Positions 24,438 to 36,668 of a stretch of 64,000 nt of DNA are shown here, one piece after another (position 1 is the first letter of the stretch; every line of letters begins with the position of its first letter). The DNA is taken from positions 1,364,001 through 1,428,000 of the forward strand of contig JBCAML010000020.1 of NCBI GenBank assembly GCA_038503075.1, written 5' to 3'. A program made the position numbers and the translations under genes. This stretch comes from Gyromitra esculenta. Lineage: Eukaryota; Ascomycota; Pezizomycetes; Pezizales; Discinaceae. The notes beneath the pieces are model-generated. The model was not told the origin of the DNA. It saw only the letters and a program-made list of their open reading frames with translations, and searched no databases.

Positions 24438-25044
24438 GGTTTACCTGTTCCTCCTAGGCCAGATGATACCACCCCTCAGATTGGTCCGACAGCAGATCAA
24501 CGACGAGCCATAGAGGTAGATCAGGCAGCCCATTCTGATAAATATTCCCTTGCAGAGGATGCTCGCTTGGAGGTGGAAAGAGTTGGTGTCAGTTTGGAGA
24601 ATGATTTACAAAAGTTGAGAGTTAAAGATCCTATGTCAATTGGGAAATTTTCTAGCTTTGGAGAAAGCATACGTTACCGGCGAGCTTAGTGATGAAGAGA
24701 TTATGGAGATGAGCAGACACACAGCTGCAGAAGAGGAAGAAGTGATGGTGGATGGTACTGCCAGTGGTGGAGAAGACTATCCTAGTATGGTTCAAAATGC
24801 GGTAGAGAAACCTTTATTTTCTACCAAAGAAGCAATGGATGTCACCAGGGAAATGATTAGAAAGATGATTGATGATGCAGAGGGTATACCCGAGGAAACA
24901 CTTAAGATGTTGAGTGCTCTTAGGGGTTTAAAGAGATTATGGCAAAGGAGAGTGGTTCAAGAAGCAGCTGCCTCTCAACCACAGCGCAGTATTCTTACTT
25001 TTTTTTTAGACCAAAACCGCCAGCTAAGCGTGAGAGTTGTATAA
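24438..25044 (+). pseudogene. C-terminal remnant of a transposase-like gene (possible pogo/Fot type)
   Basis: Two frames continue each other across a shift near 24640. The first reads GLPVPPRPDDTTPQIGPTAD and continues with a helical segment to LRVKDPMSI. The second continues GNFLALEKAYVTGELSDEE, an acidic linker, KEAMDVTREMIRKMIDD and ends SILTFFLDQNRQLS. A terminal S-x-L-x-x-F-F motif is common at the end of pogo/Tigger-like transposases, and pogo-type MITEs lie on both sides (22582 and 25215). No DDE catalytic core is present. The family assignment is an inference; that it is a degraded coding fragment is more certain. Confidence 0.5.
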
Positions 25045-25214
25045 TGTGATATCTCTTCCTTCAATACTCTATTATTCTTTTTTCTACTTGTTTTTACCTA
25101 TATCTCTAATACTTCTCTCACTATCCCGTTCTTCATTTACCTGTGATGCTTATTTTTATGCAATTTTTTTCCCACGTTTTCCACTTTTTTCGCTTGGAAC
25201 TTCATTTAACCATA

Positions 25215-25391
25215 CTGTACAATCGCTTTATAAAGATATGAAATTAGGGCAATTCTATATCCTTATAGAGTAGAATTCTTTACAAAAGAGGCCTAGCACA
25301 CACAAAATAACACCTGTCAAGACCTGATATATTATCCTTATAAGGCGAGTATCCTTATAGCCTGAACCCTTATAAGGCGATTGTGCTATAG
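25215..25391. mobile_element. 177-bp MITE, TATAAGAATA family (copy 2)
   Basis: The left end CTGTACAATCGCTTTATAAA pairs with the right end CCTTATAAGGCGATTGTGCT, with TA at 25213-25214 and 25392-25393. Internal CCTTATAAGG and CCTTATAG blocks repeat as in copy 1 at 22582. There is no coding capacity. Confidence 0.7.
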
Positions 25392-25393
25392 TA

Positions 25394-27870
25394 ATATACA
25401 TACCGTATTAATATAAGCATGAATGGAGTAGTGGTTGTTAATTAATAAAAAAATTTCTACTCTCCGCTCCCCTCAGAAACATCAACGATCACTCGACGGG
25501 GTTAGGGTTTTTGAGGCTCTGAGCGCCGCCAAGAAACCTAGAATTACGTTTTCGGGACGAAAGCTGTATACAAGCTCACTTTACCGTGTATACAGCCATG
25601 GCTATGCATATGGCTTTCACTACAATAATATTATTGCTTTAATCTCACTAAGGAATGCCTCTATATTTTGGCTTTATTTTTATTGCTGCTAGTTGCTTTC
25701 CAACTTTCCATTTCCTCAATCCGTTAATATGTCGGATTGATTGGTATAGGCCTCCATCGTGGTGGTTGCTTGGCTAAAGTGTGAGAAGCTGCGCATACGG
25801 ATCGGAATTTGGTAGGTACGAGCCGCCGTAGTGGAGTGTTGACGAGGTGTTGCAGTATGCAGACTTACAGCCATGGACAATAACAGCGCAACAGCAGCCC
25901 CACTATCATTTCACGACCAGGAAAATCGCATAACTCTTGGAAACTGGAAAAAACTATATTCTATTCGAGTAACCACACCTACTGTTAGTTATCAAGTTTT
26001 ACCTTGCAAAATTGTCTATCATATTTGTTTACAAGGCTACTGATTCTCTGACTCCCGACATTGCAAACTTAAGTCACAGATACATGGCGGCTAGTGCTGA
26101 TCTGTATTACTATTTGTATTTGACTGAAGTTTTGAAAACGGGCTACCTCTGCTTCTGATTCAGATCGCAGATTCGGTGCAATATTGTAGGAGCGCCGGCC
26201 CAGTCCAATCTAAAAACGCCTTCTGCTGAGAAAAACACAATCAATACTGAAAATTATCGTAACCTATTTACCCTTTCCCTAGTGCGCATCCTTCGTGGGA
26301 AATGTGATTTCGCGTAGATGCAAGACAATCATGAGTGTAATTGGAAAGAAATAGTTTACGAATCAAATGTACGTCGATTAGAGGATTTCTACGTGTAATT
26401 GATAATACGTATGTATACACGAAGTGACTGAGACTATTTTACGGCTGTGCTGATCTATATTCCCTTACTAATACTCGTATTTGGCTGACGGCTTTAGAAT
26501 TGACTGGATCCGCGTACCTACAAAACTGTAAGGAATCTATGATTTTATAGAGAAATATAAGCAACTCATATTCTAAAAAAAATAAACAAAATCCAGGTAT
26601 ACTAATAAAGATTCGTGTTATTCTTGTACCATAATATAATCAGCTTGCGTGAACGGGCAGGGTCCGGTAGGCCGACCAAAAAGATGACCTTGCTCAGGAT
26701 ACCAGTATTTCTATCACTAAAACCCTAGGCCTTGTGAATCATTATTCTAGCCCCAATCTCTACTGCATGTAGAAGCTGCGCGTGCGACGCCATTTTACGT
26801 GGAAGCTATATAACCAAATAATGCATCACGGGTCGGGGATGGGAACTCAGATAATCTGAAAAAGGGTTCGTGCTAGCTGTCGACCCGCTTGAATCCACTC
26901 TCGCTCCGATACCGCGGGGCTGAATTGCTCAGCTCGATAATGTTTATTTGGGCTAGAGATAAATCGATGGATCTCGTGGACCGGAGCTAGGCTCCGTAGG
27001 CTATGCATGGGATGCAGGGAATGTTTTTCACTGTTTTCTAATCAGCTACATATCCTGGAGTGATAGCCTAGACTGCTTGACGTGATATAAATGTGGTTGA
27101 TTGTTGTCTTATGATTATCTCTGACAGAACTGAAGATGCTAGATGTCTAGTTTAGGCTAAGAATGCCAGTAAGCTCGTTCCTACTCCAGCTTAACAGCTT
27201 TCTGCCAGGATCGATGTATTCACTAACCAGTACATGTTGAAATTTGCCCTTCGGGATATATCGCAGAATCTGGTTTGCCAAGGGGGTGGGTTGGGAGTTT
27301 TATCCTAGATTTACCTGTACAAAGCGCATTGCGTCGTACTTAGAGACACAGTGGGTTTGGGCTCGAGGGTTATGGGTCTATTATCTAGAGGTAGTCTTTT
27401 ACATCAAGTTAATATCATGTAATGCTTCTCGTCTCGAGTAGCTTAATCAACTATGTAATATATAAGTTGGTGCTATGGAATACGATTTTTATAAGGCTTA
27501 GTTCGAACAATTTAGGATGACGAAGCTATCATTTAATTTAACAAGGAGATAGAGATCTTCGCTAATACAGATTCAAAAGCTTTCATATTCGTATAAATAG
27601 GGTGCTATATATATGTAATAATTGCTAAAATTGGAAAGTACATTGGACACTAACTACCAACTAGCTATCATCGCGACCACCAGATAACGCGAGCTTCTTT
27701 TGAGAAGGCCACTATAGATCTAGCTGGTCCTGAGTGCAAGAAAGAAAAAAATTGAAACGCCGTAGTCGTTCCTCGAGGATAATGGATGAACGAACTCGTA
27801 GATAGCTCGAGGAAACCGCCTCATAAACGTTAGTTTATTCTAATGTTTTTAGGTTTATGTAGTATTATGA
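25394..27870. other. Gene-free stretch
   Basis: AT-rich sequence of about 2.5 kb with no supportable frame. It contains an interstitial GGGGTTAGGGTTT motif near 25499. Nothing else stands out. Confidence 0.5.
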
Positions 27871-27876
27871 GCTCAC

Positions 27877-28746
27877 CTAAGCTGTACGAAGCTGGGGAGT
27901 TTTTTCGATCCCTGCGAGATCTGCAAGAGCGTATTGCGAGAGGCAGGCGGTGTCAACACGGTCTGGGAGATCACCAGTTTGACGGTTCGGGTCGAATGCG
28001 ATTGGGTCGATCTGGTTTCCGCCAGTGAACTTGGCAAGAGAGCATTCAATCCCATAAACAATATCCACGCCGGCCGTAAGCACTATATCAGCGAAGAAAG
28101 GCTGATCATGAAGGCGTTTGAGGAGAATCGCCACATTCAGAACAGTTGGAATCCCGTCCTTCTGGACCTTGTTCTGTTTCATAGACCATGTAGCGGCATT
28201 CTTCGGCCCGTAGCTTCGCCCTATAGTGGTCATATCTCCGCTGAAGGAGCCGAAGTTCTGCCGCTTGCTCTTCTTCGTAGTTGAATATGAATACTGTCCG
28301 GTGGCAGTCGCGGCGGCGTTAACACCAGCGTTCAAGCCAACTGCCCATTGCGATTCTTCATCACTCTCGTTTGGATTGAGTTGGTGTTGGCCATAGGGTG
28401 CGACTTTGGAAACTTCAAAGTCATAGTCTTCGGATTTCTTTTCTTTACCTCGGAAGGCCAGAGTGATAGTCGCATTAGAAAACTTGCGAGCAGAGTCCGA
28501 ACCCATAAATTCGAAACGGGCAACTATCAAAGTAGCAAACTCCGGCTGACCAGCGGCAAACTTTCCATGGATAACTGTAACGAGTCGCCCATGGGCAGCC
28601 AGATCGGACTTAAAGGATGTGCGGCGGTCGATAATGGTGCCGCGTTGGATCTCGCCCGGCGCATTTTCATAGCGGAAGGCAGAGTCGTCATCTCCCATTA
28701 ACTGGAGATCAATCTCGAACGAGGGGCATTCCGCTGTCTGATCCAT
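27877..28746 (-). CDS. Conserved fungal protein of unknown function (289 aa)
   Basis: Single-exon frame. The first ATG is at 28746 (MDQTAECPSFEID); upstream in-frame codons are not ATG. The N-terminal half looks like a beta-rich domain (residues 30-110, e.g. GRLVTVIHGKF, ATLIVARFEF, NATITLAFRG). A middle segment follows with SKVAPYGQHQLNP, an Ala/Gly-rich stretch (about 136-155), then a strongly patterned block YGPKNAATWSMKQNKVQKDGIPTVL (written here in parts: YGPKNAATWSM, then KQNKVQKDGIPTVL). The C-terminal domain has ILLKRLHDQPFFADIVLTAG. I recall similar unnamed ascomycete proteins with a W-[ST]-x-x-[EQ]-N-x-x-Q-K-x-G-[IV]-P motif, but no function is known to me. No signal peptide or membrane segment is seen. 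The gene sits between NLR-type loci. Confidence 0.8.
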   Translation of the reverse strand: MDQTAECPSFEIDLQLMGDDDSAFRYENAPGEIQRGTIIDRRTSFKSDLAAHGRLVTVIHGKFAAGQPEFATLIVARFEFMGSDSARKFSNATITLAFRGKEKKSEDYDFEVSKVAPYGQHQLNPNESDEESQWAVGLNAGVNAAATATGQYSYSTTKKSKRQNFGSFSGDMTTIGRSYGPKNAATWSMKQNKVQKDGIPTVLNVAILLKRLHDQPFFADIVLTAGVDIVYGIECSLAKFTGGNQIDPIAFDPNRQTGDLPDRVDTACLSQYALADLAGIEKTPQLRTA

Positions 28747-28940
28747 GAAGTTGATCAAGTTATGGATCTTTTATGGGAGGTTAGAACAGTAGTCGTGTTG
28801 AGGAGGAGAGTATTCGGATATGCAACGTTTTTAGGAGGTGCCCACAGCCCGAGAGTGGTGGCTTATTTAAGAGATATTGGCCGAAGCATGTTTATATCGT
28901 GTACCGTATCATTTCGCCAATAGTGAACGCGACTAACTAG

Positions 28941-29075
28941 GGTGGCCCAGGCCAAATCGATATTCGTATAAAAATCTCAGGATTAAGGTTTTAATTTAGT
29001 AATCTAACAACAGAGCGAATATCAACGCCCCAAAATTGTATAATTTATAGATGCTTTGTCTGTTGGAATACCGTG
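28941..29075. repeat. Dispersed repeat family A, copy 1
   Basis: About 135 bp align with 37440-37580, e.g. GGCCAAATCGATATTCGTAT versus GACCAGATCAATATTCAAAT, TCTCAGGATTAAGGTTTTA versus TTTCAGGATTGGGGTTTTA, and AACGCCCCAAAATT versus AATGCCCCTAAATT. Most differences are transitions, as in RIP-mutated fungal repeats. There is no coding capacity. Confidence 0.65.
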
Positions 29076-31171
29076 GAATCTCGATTGTAATGAAGTGGCC
29101 TGGACTTGATGTTACCAAAACGCTTAAAATGAAGTTACCACAAAAGGAAAGTGGACGAGTGATTTGAGCAACAATCTTCAATATCTTCAGACGACACAGA
29201 ATCTGATTGAAAACCGATTTGAAACTGCCTAGCTTAAGTCTGCCATATCGGGAGGCGAGATATTTCGTTAAAGGTTTTTTTAAATTAAAAAAGCATCGCT
29301 TGTTTCGGGAGAGTATGTCTTAGGCGCATAAATCTTTTGGAGAATCTCTCTCATACATGAACCTGCAAATCCCATGGCACATTCGTAGTATCTACCGACA
29401 GTAGGACGTACACGCCTCTACAGCCAGATTTTCTGTTATGATGCGTGACAGAGATTCCCATGCAAGGCATGACTGATGTTCAAGTGATTCTAAAGGTTAA
29501 TCGCAGGATGAAAGCCTTAACCATACGTGCGGTGTTGGGGGACCCTTGATCAATGGATAATCTCCACTTTGATGCAAGCACGAACCAACCACGGAATCGT
29601 GATCGTAGATCGTTAGTAACTTATTTATGTCGGAAGAGGAACCGTGTTGGATGAAGGTAACGAAAATAAGTAAGCCGGAATTAAGATATAACTTCCAGCT
29701 AGCGCTTCACAACTAGTGCTGTAGGTAGATCATGGCCTTCCTTATCTTAGAATGGTGACGACTTTCCAACCCTATACGTATCACGTATAGAATATGTGAT
29801 GATTTTTCTTTTTCTTTTTCTAGCTAAGTATGCTGTGCTCTGCTAAAAAGTAAATTTAAAGCTATGTTATCGATTAGGGTCTCTTTTGTTTTAGTCCGGT
29901 GATTCATCCTTTAATCACCTTACTCGCAGCATGGGGGCGCTTTTCCTTTTTCCGCTTTTTTAGAACCGCATAAGCCTTTAATTTTGACGGACCAAACTGT
30001 CGTAATTCGTAGGATACATGATGTTTACACCCAGTAACTTAAGTATTGGCGGTTTCAAGAAAAATGTGTGGGAAGTTTTATTTAGAAGTTTGAATCGTCA
30101 CTAGAAGGGTAGCTTCTTGATGGTAACTCGCTTTGGATCTGTGCCCTCTCTTTTCAATAAAGTACGGGGCCAAAAACTCAAATAGGGTTATTTCTTTACA
30201 CTAGGTGGGCTGTGGGTATGAGGGCTTTTATTTGGGGGTTATAATATATTCAGCTCGTTTTGTGCTATGCACTAGGACTCCCTGACTTTTTATTCCATGT
30301 CTGAATCCCCTACCTAATAGTGGTTTCTCTATTGGGCAATTGATAGAAGATCCAGAAACATACGCTATGTGTTTAATTTTTTTGAAACTGTCAAAATCTA
30401 AGTTACCAAGTGTAATAAAGTATAGACAGCATACTAATCAACGATAACAGCGATATCGCATGAAGATGCACGCTCGCGATATGCACACACCATAACTTTT
30501 GTTACATGCAACATTCTTGTCCCTTGAATCAATGAAATTATGATTAACAAAAAAAAAGGTCATGATGCGCTTGATAAGAGGTTTATCCCCGGCAAATTGG
30601 ATTAACGAATCGGTGATCTTCCGCATTTCCGAAACCGCGGGACTAGGGTACGATTGGGGGATGAAGGAGATTCTTGGACTGGCTAAGTGCATGAAATGCG
30701 CACTAGTGCTTGACAACTTATTGGCAATAATTGAGCCGTAATGCGCATTCGATCAATCTGAGAATTTTAACCATCTCATAGTCCTGTTCGCTATTGCTGA
30801 GATATTACGATATATGAGTAAAACTATATAACAGATTACCCTGAGCGAAGTGAAATCGTATGTGTGTAGGCGAAGGGTCCGGTGGGCTTTTCATTGGCCA
30901 ATCTGTCCGTCTCGTGGCAAAAACTTGATCGAATGAACTCGGTATAGGGATCGAGTACTGGTGGTATGCAGACTACGTTTTAGGGGTGGAGTGTGGCAAT
31001 GGGGCGGCGGAGATTGGAATTCCATAAGGTAATCATAGAAATAACACCCCTAGTACAGTAAGTGAACAGATTGTAGGACTTGAGGCAGTACAGAATGGTA
31101 TAGAAACGACCAAAAGAACCGACTATCATCACAACTACTAGTGAGACATGCGTTTAGGGAGCTACAAGAAG

Positions 31172-31440
31172 TACTCAACCACACCTGTACTGAATTTCCC
31201 AGATATGAGATAATCACGATAGCAAGGTGCGAGAGGTAGGAGGTTTTCCGTCCCTCAAATATTTATCCCAAGCCTGCTTCTATCATACAGGATAACTTCC
31301 CTGCATTCCTTTTCAGTCTAATCTAGATAGCGAAGTAACCTTTAGTCGTGGAGGGCTTTGGCGATTCGTTCACTCCATGACCACTTGCTTCATTGTAGAC
31401 CTATGCCCGTTCGGTCGCTTTACGCTAGAGCATTGTAGAA
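31172..31440. repeat. Dispersed repeat family B, copy 1
   Basis: Patchy similarity to 40653-40941: ACTCAACCACACCT at the start, ATAATCACGATAGCAAGGT, CCCTGCA, then CGTTCGGTCGCTTTACGCTAGAG versus CGTTCGGTTACTTATTGCTAGAG. It is a decayed repeat of unknown type. Confidence 0.5.
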
Positions 31441-31834
31441 TATGTAGCAAACCTGATCGGTGAACGCCAGTTCGATGTGACGATCTAACGTTCACGTCCA
31501 CGCTCACGCTCACGGCGGGGCGGGGGCCGTCTCTTAATTACGAATGGGTTGCACGCCTCTTATATTTATTCCATCTACTCATGGAAACTGCATTCCGTAT
31601 CTTTGAGTATGTGTAGATTGACATCAAGAATACTACATGTAATCCTGGCGTTCGTCGCTATGCATCGCAGGTTTTGGGACGTGGCGGTGTTGGAAATAGG
31701 CTGTGCGCGCGTTTAAGATAAATGCGCGCAGTCCCCTAACGTATTTGATGGTGTAACCACCCATGACCATGGTTTCAATCGCTCTCGACGCCAAGATTTC
31801 TAATCTCCATCCGCAGTAAAAAGAGATTGAGGGG

Positions 31835-32015
31835 TACCGTAGTATTTGGTGAAATTCGTTCTGGTGCTAGTAGGTAAAACATGCATAGGATATGTTGACT
31901 TTCCGTGATTTTCCGCCACAAGCATCCTAGTGACATCATAAATGTAGAGTATTAACAAATTATATGCATGTCTTACCTACGAGCGCCGGAACGAATTTCA
32001 CCAAATGCTACGGTA
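31835..32015. mobile_element. MITE family C, copy 1 (181 bp)
   Basis: The left end TACCGTAGTATTTGGTGAAA pairs with the right end TTTCACCAAATGCTACGGTA, and the arms continue as inverted repeats for about 50 bp (GTGCTAGTAGGTAAAACATGCAT against ATGCATGTCTTACCTACGAGCGC, shown in short blocks). TA is present at both termini. A second copy lies at 39199-39550. Confidence 0.75.
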
Positions 32016-33565
32016 GCGAGGGAGCACAGTTGGGCCTTGCCATACTGAACTCTTGCATACTGAATAAGTGCAGTAACGAACGATTTCAGATGTGACTTTT
32101 TCCTGCCAATAATATAAAGAAAGTGCTTTGTGTACCGAATAAATGACACTTTGTACTGAATGAGTAAAGCTATACCGAATAAAACTGGATAGAACAAGCG
32201 AGGAGTGTCTGAGAGCACCGAAGTGATCATTAACTGAACCCTGAGGTGCCCCGCCCGCAATAGCTTAGCATCATCTCAGGGTCTTGATGGGCCCCTAACA
32301 GAGTTGAATAGAGTAAAGATGGCAAGTCTGCAGCACTATGAGTTGGTGTATGGCCCTGCTACCTGTTGCTCATTTTCCTAGTCTCATCAGGCAGATACTA
32401 CCAAGTAGAAGCCTTAAGATTATTGAGTACCTTGCAAGAAAATACTCTTAACATCTCAATCTAATTTCTAGTATTTGCAACAGCTGTATTCTTATACTTA
32501 TTTCCATTCTAGAGTAGTAGGACCACCCCCATTACAATAATGGATTACTCGAGGGTCATCCCAAATTCTAATAAGACAACCCAAAATCACTATAGTTCCA
32601 GCAATTGTACTGGTACACTCCCTTGTAGTGTAGATTTTAAACTTTCTTTTTTGGTACTGGATACTGCGTGTTATCAACAGTAAAGTCGGAAACGTGTAGA
32701 TAAACCCTTTATATTTCCGTTTCGATTTGGTCAAGACTAATTCCTAATACTCCTGGCCCGGACCTGTTTATTATTCGTGACATATTACTCGGGTCAGGCA
32801 ATAAGTACCTGAAAACTAGTAGTTTGCAAGCCCGGGTTTTTATTGGGCAGAATATGCTCAAAGGTCCGCCACTGTGCGATTTAGCAAATCGAACACCCTA
32901 CTTTGCCTTTCCCAGTCTTTAGGTGCTTATTCTCTGACCTGAGTATGGTACTCGTGATCTAGAGTGTGAACCTGAAAACATGGGGTGTGTGGCTTTGTAT
33001 GCTATGGAGTCGTGCACGGATATTTCGCCATACAAATTCACTAACTATGTTTTTAGGTTCATACCTTGGACCACGAGTACTTGGGGCACGCAACCTCCGG
33101 AGTCTGTAGAGGTAGTGGAAAAAGAACATACTACATCTAAATTGGCCCACAAGTTTGGAGCGATCATATCTCATCGGGAAAACGGAGGGGCGGGGTAAGT
33201 GCTTACATACCCTAGATAGTCATTAATTGGATATATTCATTCTTCCACCAAGCCTAGCCTCGCTTGTGAAACCAATTTAATGAGCCTCTGAAACCTAGGT
33301 TATGCATCGCGTTGCTATGATGAGCCTAGAAAGTGTGCTCGCAGATGTTACCAAATTTCTAGCTAGTGTCTATGATTGCTTGATTTGAGAACTATATAGC
33401 TCCAAGACTCGGTACTTAAAATGCTGTTATAAAATGCTTGATCAGTCAAAGAGTCCAGAAAACTTACCTAGAAACTAGCTCCTATCTGCACACAAACACG
33501 AACTGTCTTCAGCTGCGAACAAACCGATTGACTCTTTATCTACCTTTCCAATCCCTCCTGTAACA

Positions 33566-36500
33566 ATGGCATATTTCAATAATCTTGATCGACCGGCTCA
33601 AGTGCGATATGGTGAACGCTCGCCAGCGGCGGACTACAACCCGCTGCATACACCTTCGCCCGTAGTATTTGGGCCGAAGAATTCGAAGCGCCGGGATAAT
33701 CCACAATCCCCCAACGCCTCGAGGCGAACACGGGTCAAGAATCCCCAAGACATCATTAAGGAATTTCTGATGGATGTACGGGAGGGCAACGTCAGCTTTA
33801 CAGACGACTTGAAACCCTGGCAATTTCCGGCTGGTGTTGAAGAATCTCAGTGGACGGAGTATAGGAATACTTTCACTGATGTCATCGATCCTCATTTCAA
33901 TGAAAGCCTTTTACACAGTGTGATAAAAGATGGGGTGCAAAATGTCAGAGAACCAACTCGTGTGTCTATAGACAATACTGTCCAATTTACGAAATGGGTG
34001 TTGAAAAGCGATCCCGAGATGTTCAATAAGATAAACAAGGCCAACGAATATCCACTGACCTACGCCATAGCGGAATACAACAGTGGGAAAAGTGGAACGA
34101 AGCGGTACCTAGGAGTGGAGAGCACTCTCGATGGTTGTAGCATTTGCAGGACGCTCACTCATTTCTTTCTAAGCACGTACGAGCGGGAATGCCGATCAAT
34201 CCTGAATGAGGCGCAGAAAACGGACGGCTCGTCCATGTTAACGCAATCCAACATCCCGCAACAGCATCGGGCTATTACATCCATGGGGGTCGAAATACTG
34301 CCATACCTTGATAATCTCTTTAGCAAACAAAGTCTTTTGGTCAGGGATTCTGAAGGGAACACGCCGCTTCACGCCGCCCTCGATGTGGCCTCCTGGAAAC
34401 CATGGGAAAAGCCAGAGGAAAGAGTGAAGCTCGTTACAAAGTTGATAGAGCTATGCGATTCGGCATTGACCATCAAGAATGGAAATCCGCGATATACCGA
34501 AAAATATCGATACTCGCCATATCATCGCCACCAGGGAACATGCAAGGAGAACCATGCGAAGGATGGGCCGTGCGAGAGTCAAACATGCCGAGATGTTGAG
34601 TTTGCTTTGAAGGATGCATATATGCGCTTGCCTGACGAAAATTTGGCAATGGGGTTTTTATATAACGGCGATCAGGGTATGCCAGAACCCCCCGCAGAGA
34701 ATAAAACCCAGACAATCCAGATCCCTTATTAACGTTTCTATGCGCTAGCACCCTGCTTTCACCTTGACCTTTCTGAGTTAAGCACCGTGAGCCCTCAACC
34801 GACCGACTTTCTGTCTAGGATAGAGCAGACTCTAGGTTATATGAACCTTGATACTATTCTGCGATGCGTTCACCTACCTAAGGAGCCATTACTGAACAGG
34901 GGATCCTCGGATAATATGGGAATCGGCATTAACTATACAGTACTATTTGACTGGCTTCGGAAAAAGGGGGTAAGGCGTATCGTTAAGCTTATCGTTGAAG
35001 ATAGCGAAGAGCTGCCACACAGCGATGAGACTATTGTGTCGGCTTTGAGAGGTATTGACGTGAAGATTTGGGATTGGAAGCAATACGATCTATGTTGTGA
35101 TACCATTGCCGAGGCAGCACCTGGGGTAACAGAGGTAGTTCTTTATTCCACCGGGAAAAAAGCTGTCCTTTTAAATTGGACAAGCGAGGAGGGGTTGAAG
35201 CAGCTGAAGAACGTAAACATACCAGCCATCCTCAAGCTGCGATGCGCATAGCTAATACTATATTATATAGCTGACGAAAGTCACCATTCATATTCACATG
35301 GTAAGAGACAAGCAACCCCACGGTCGCTAGCCACTATTGCCTATGTCGTGCTAATAGAGAAATATATCACAGAGAGCTACAGCCGACTCAAACTCGGAAG
35401 ATTACGATCGTCTTTTGCAAAAAAGAAGAGATATGATAGGTCTCAAGGCAGTAATTGAGGTGAAACAAAGGTCATTTGAGGCAACAAAACGTGCTGAAGG
35501 CGGGCATTCTGAAATATCGTCCACCCACATGTTGGACGAGGGAAACCGTTTGTAAGCACTCGCGCGCTCTGGGGTCTTACATTTACTAATAGATGATGGA
35601 AATGTCTAAGGGATACCTGGTTGACATGTATGCATCGATTTTCGTGCTTCTTACACAACATCCCGTCTTCTATGGTAGAAAGAGCTGGCAACCCTGAAGT
35701 TAAAATCGCAATAATTGACGATGGTGTAAACGCATATGACCCTAAGTTCAAGTTCGTAGCCATCGAGGGCGGAGTTTCGTACCATACGAGGGGAGTGGGT
35801 TCGGGTACTGGTAGACAGCAAGTGCCACTCACGCATCATTTTCCCTCGACAAGAGGCCACGGTACAGAGATGGCACTGAGAGTCATTCAAGTTTTTCCTA
35901 AGGCAAAACTATACTTCGCACGGCTTGATGTTTTGAACGGCGATGCCGGTGGTGATGTGACAATATCAGCACGGTCAGCCACAATGGTTAGCTCTTCTCC
36001 CTGTTACCTGCAGAAATCCAAAACTAATTCTCGTCTAGGCTATAAACTGGGCCATCCAGAGAAATGTAGATATAATATCTATGAGCTGGACAGTGGAAAG
36101 AACGGCACAAAATGCGGCCGATATCCATAAGATGGGCGAAGCAATCGTAGAAGCCGCTAGGCAGAACATCTTGATGTTCTGTGCTGCAAAGGACGGCGGA
36201 ATGGGGCAAAGTGGCTTTGGATACCCAAAGAAGTTCAATAATGCGATAATGTGCATTGGTGCAGCAACAGGACACGGGCATCTCACTGAAGGCGTTGGGA
36301 GCCAGAAGGGCGAAATTGACTTTGCTCTTCCAGGCGATGCACTTACTCCACTTGCGGGAGACAGTAAAACGAAAATAGCGGGAAGCTCTATTGCGACTGC
36401 ATTGGCCGCTGGTCTGGCTGGCCTGTTGCTATACATGTCACACTTTGATAGTGATGATCTTGATGATGAGGATCTGAAAGAGAAGGCAAAAGCAGCACGC

Positions 36501-36668
36501 AAGACACTGCAGCAACACGAAGAAATGAAGCGGGCTATCGGGTCGATGAAGGAAGGGAAATATTACGTTGCAGTCCAAAAACGCTTCACTCTTGCAAAGG
36601 GGATTTTACCACAAGATACTAACGGAGAAGAGGCCTTCTACAAAATCGCGCGGCAGATACGCGAGTAA
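33566..36668 (+). CDS. Ankyrin/subtilase protein: intracellular peptidase S8 with N-terminal regulatory region (929 aa)
   Basis: A putative intracellular serine protease. Six exons (33566-34676, 34749-35212, 35271-35300, 35373-35551, 35611-35986, 36039-36668) join in frame, including a 30-nt microexon (LTKVTIHIHM). Residues 50-250 form a conserved but unnamed helical region, followed by at least one ankyrin repeat (DSEGNTPLHAAL, about 258-270). The segment FHLDLSELSTV to residue 535 is typical of fungal proteins carrying this protease. The S8 domain is residues 620-860: Asp in VKIAIIDDGVN (D631), His in STRGHGTEMA (H678), Ser in AGSSIATALAAG (S837). The oxyanion position reads AAKDGG, with Asp772 where subtilisins have Asn. 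There is no signal peptide or propeptide-like region, so action in the cytoplasm is inferred. Fungal S8 domains are known as effector domains of NLR proteins, and an NLR gene lies 5.5 kb downstream on the same strand. Confidence 0.88.

Larger units (their letters stand above)
28747..33565. other. Gene-free, repeat-bearing stretch
   Basis: No supportable gene. It contains copies of three dispersed repeat families also found right of the subtilase gene: about 28941-29075, 31172-31440 and 31835-32015. A decayed TIR of the 1.3-kb MITE family lies at about 30775-30815. A short palindrome CTATACGT-ATC-ACGTATAG lies near 29773. Small frames here have no family motif. Confidence 0.55.

Noticed and set aside
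35249..35620. Apparent stops breaking the ankyrin-subtilase gene into separate genes
   Set aside because: Three introns (35213-35270, 35301-35372, 35552-35610) connect the frames in phase and yield family-like sequence, so it is one gene.
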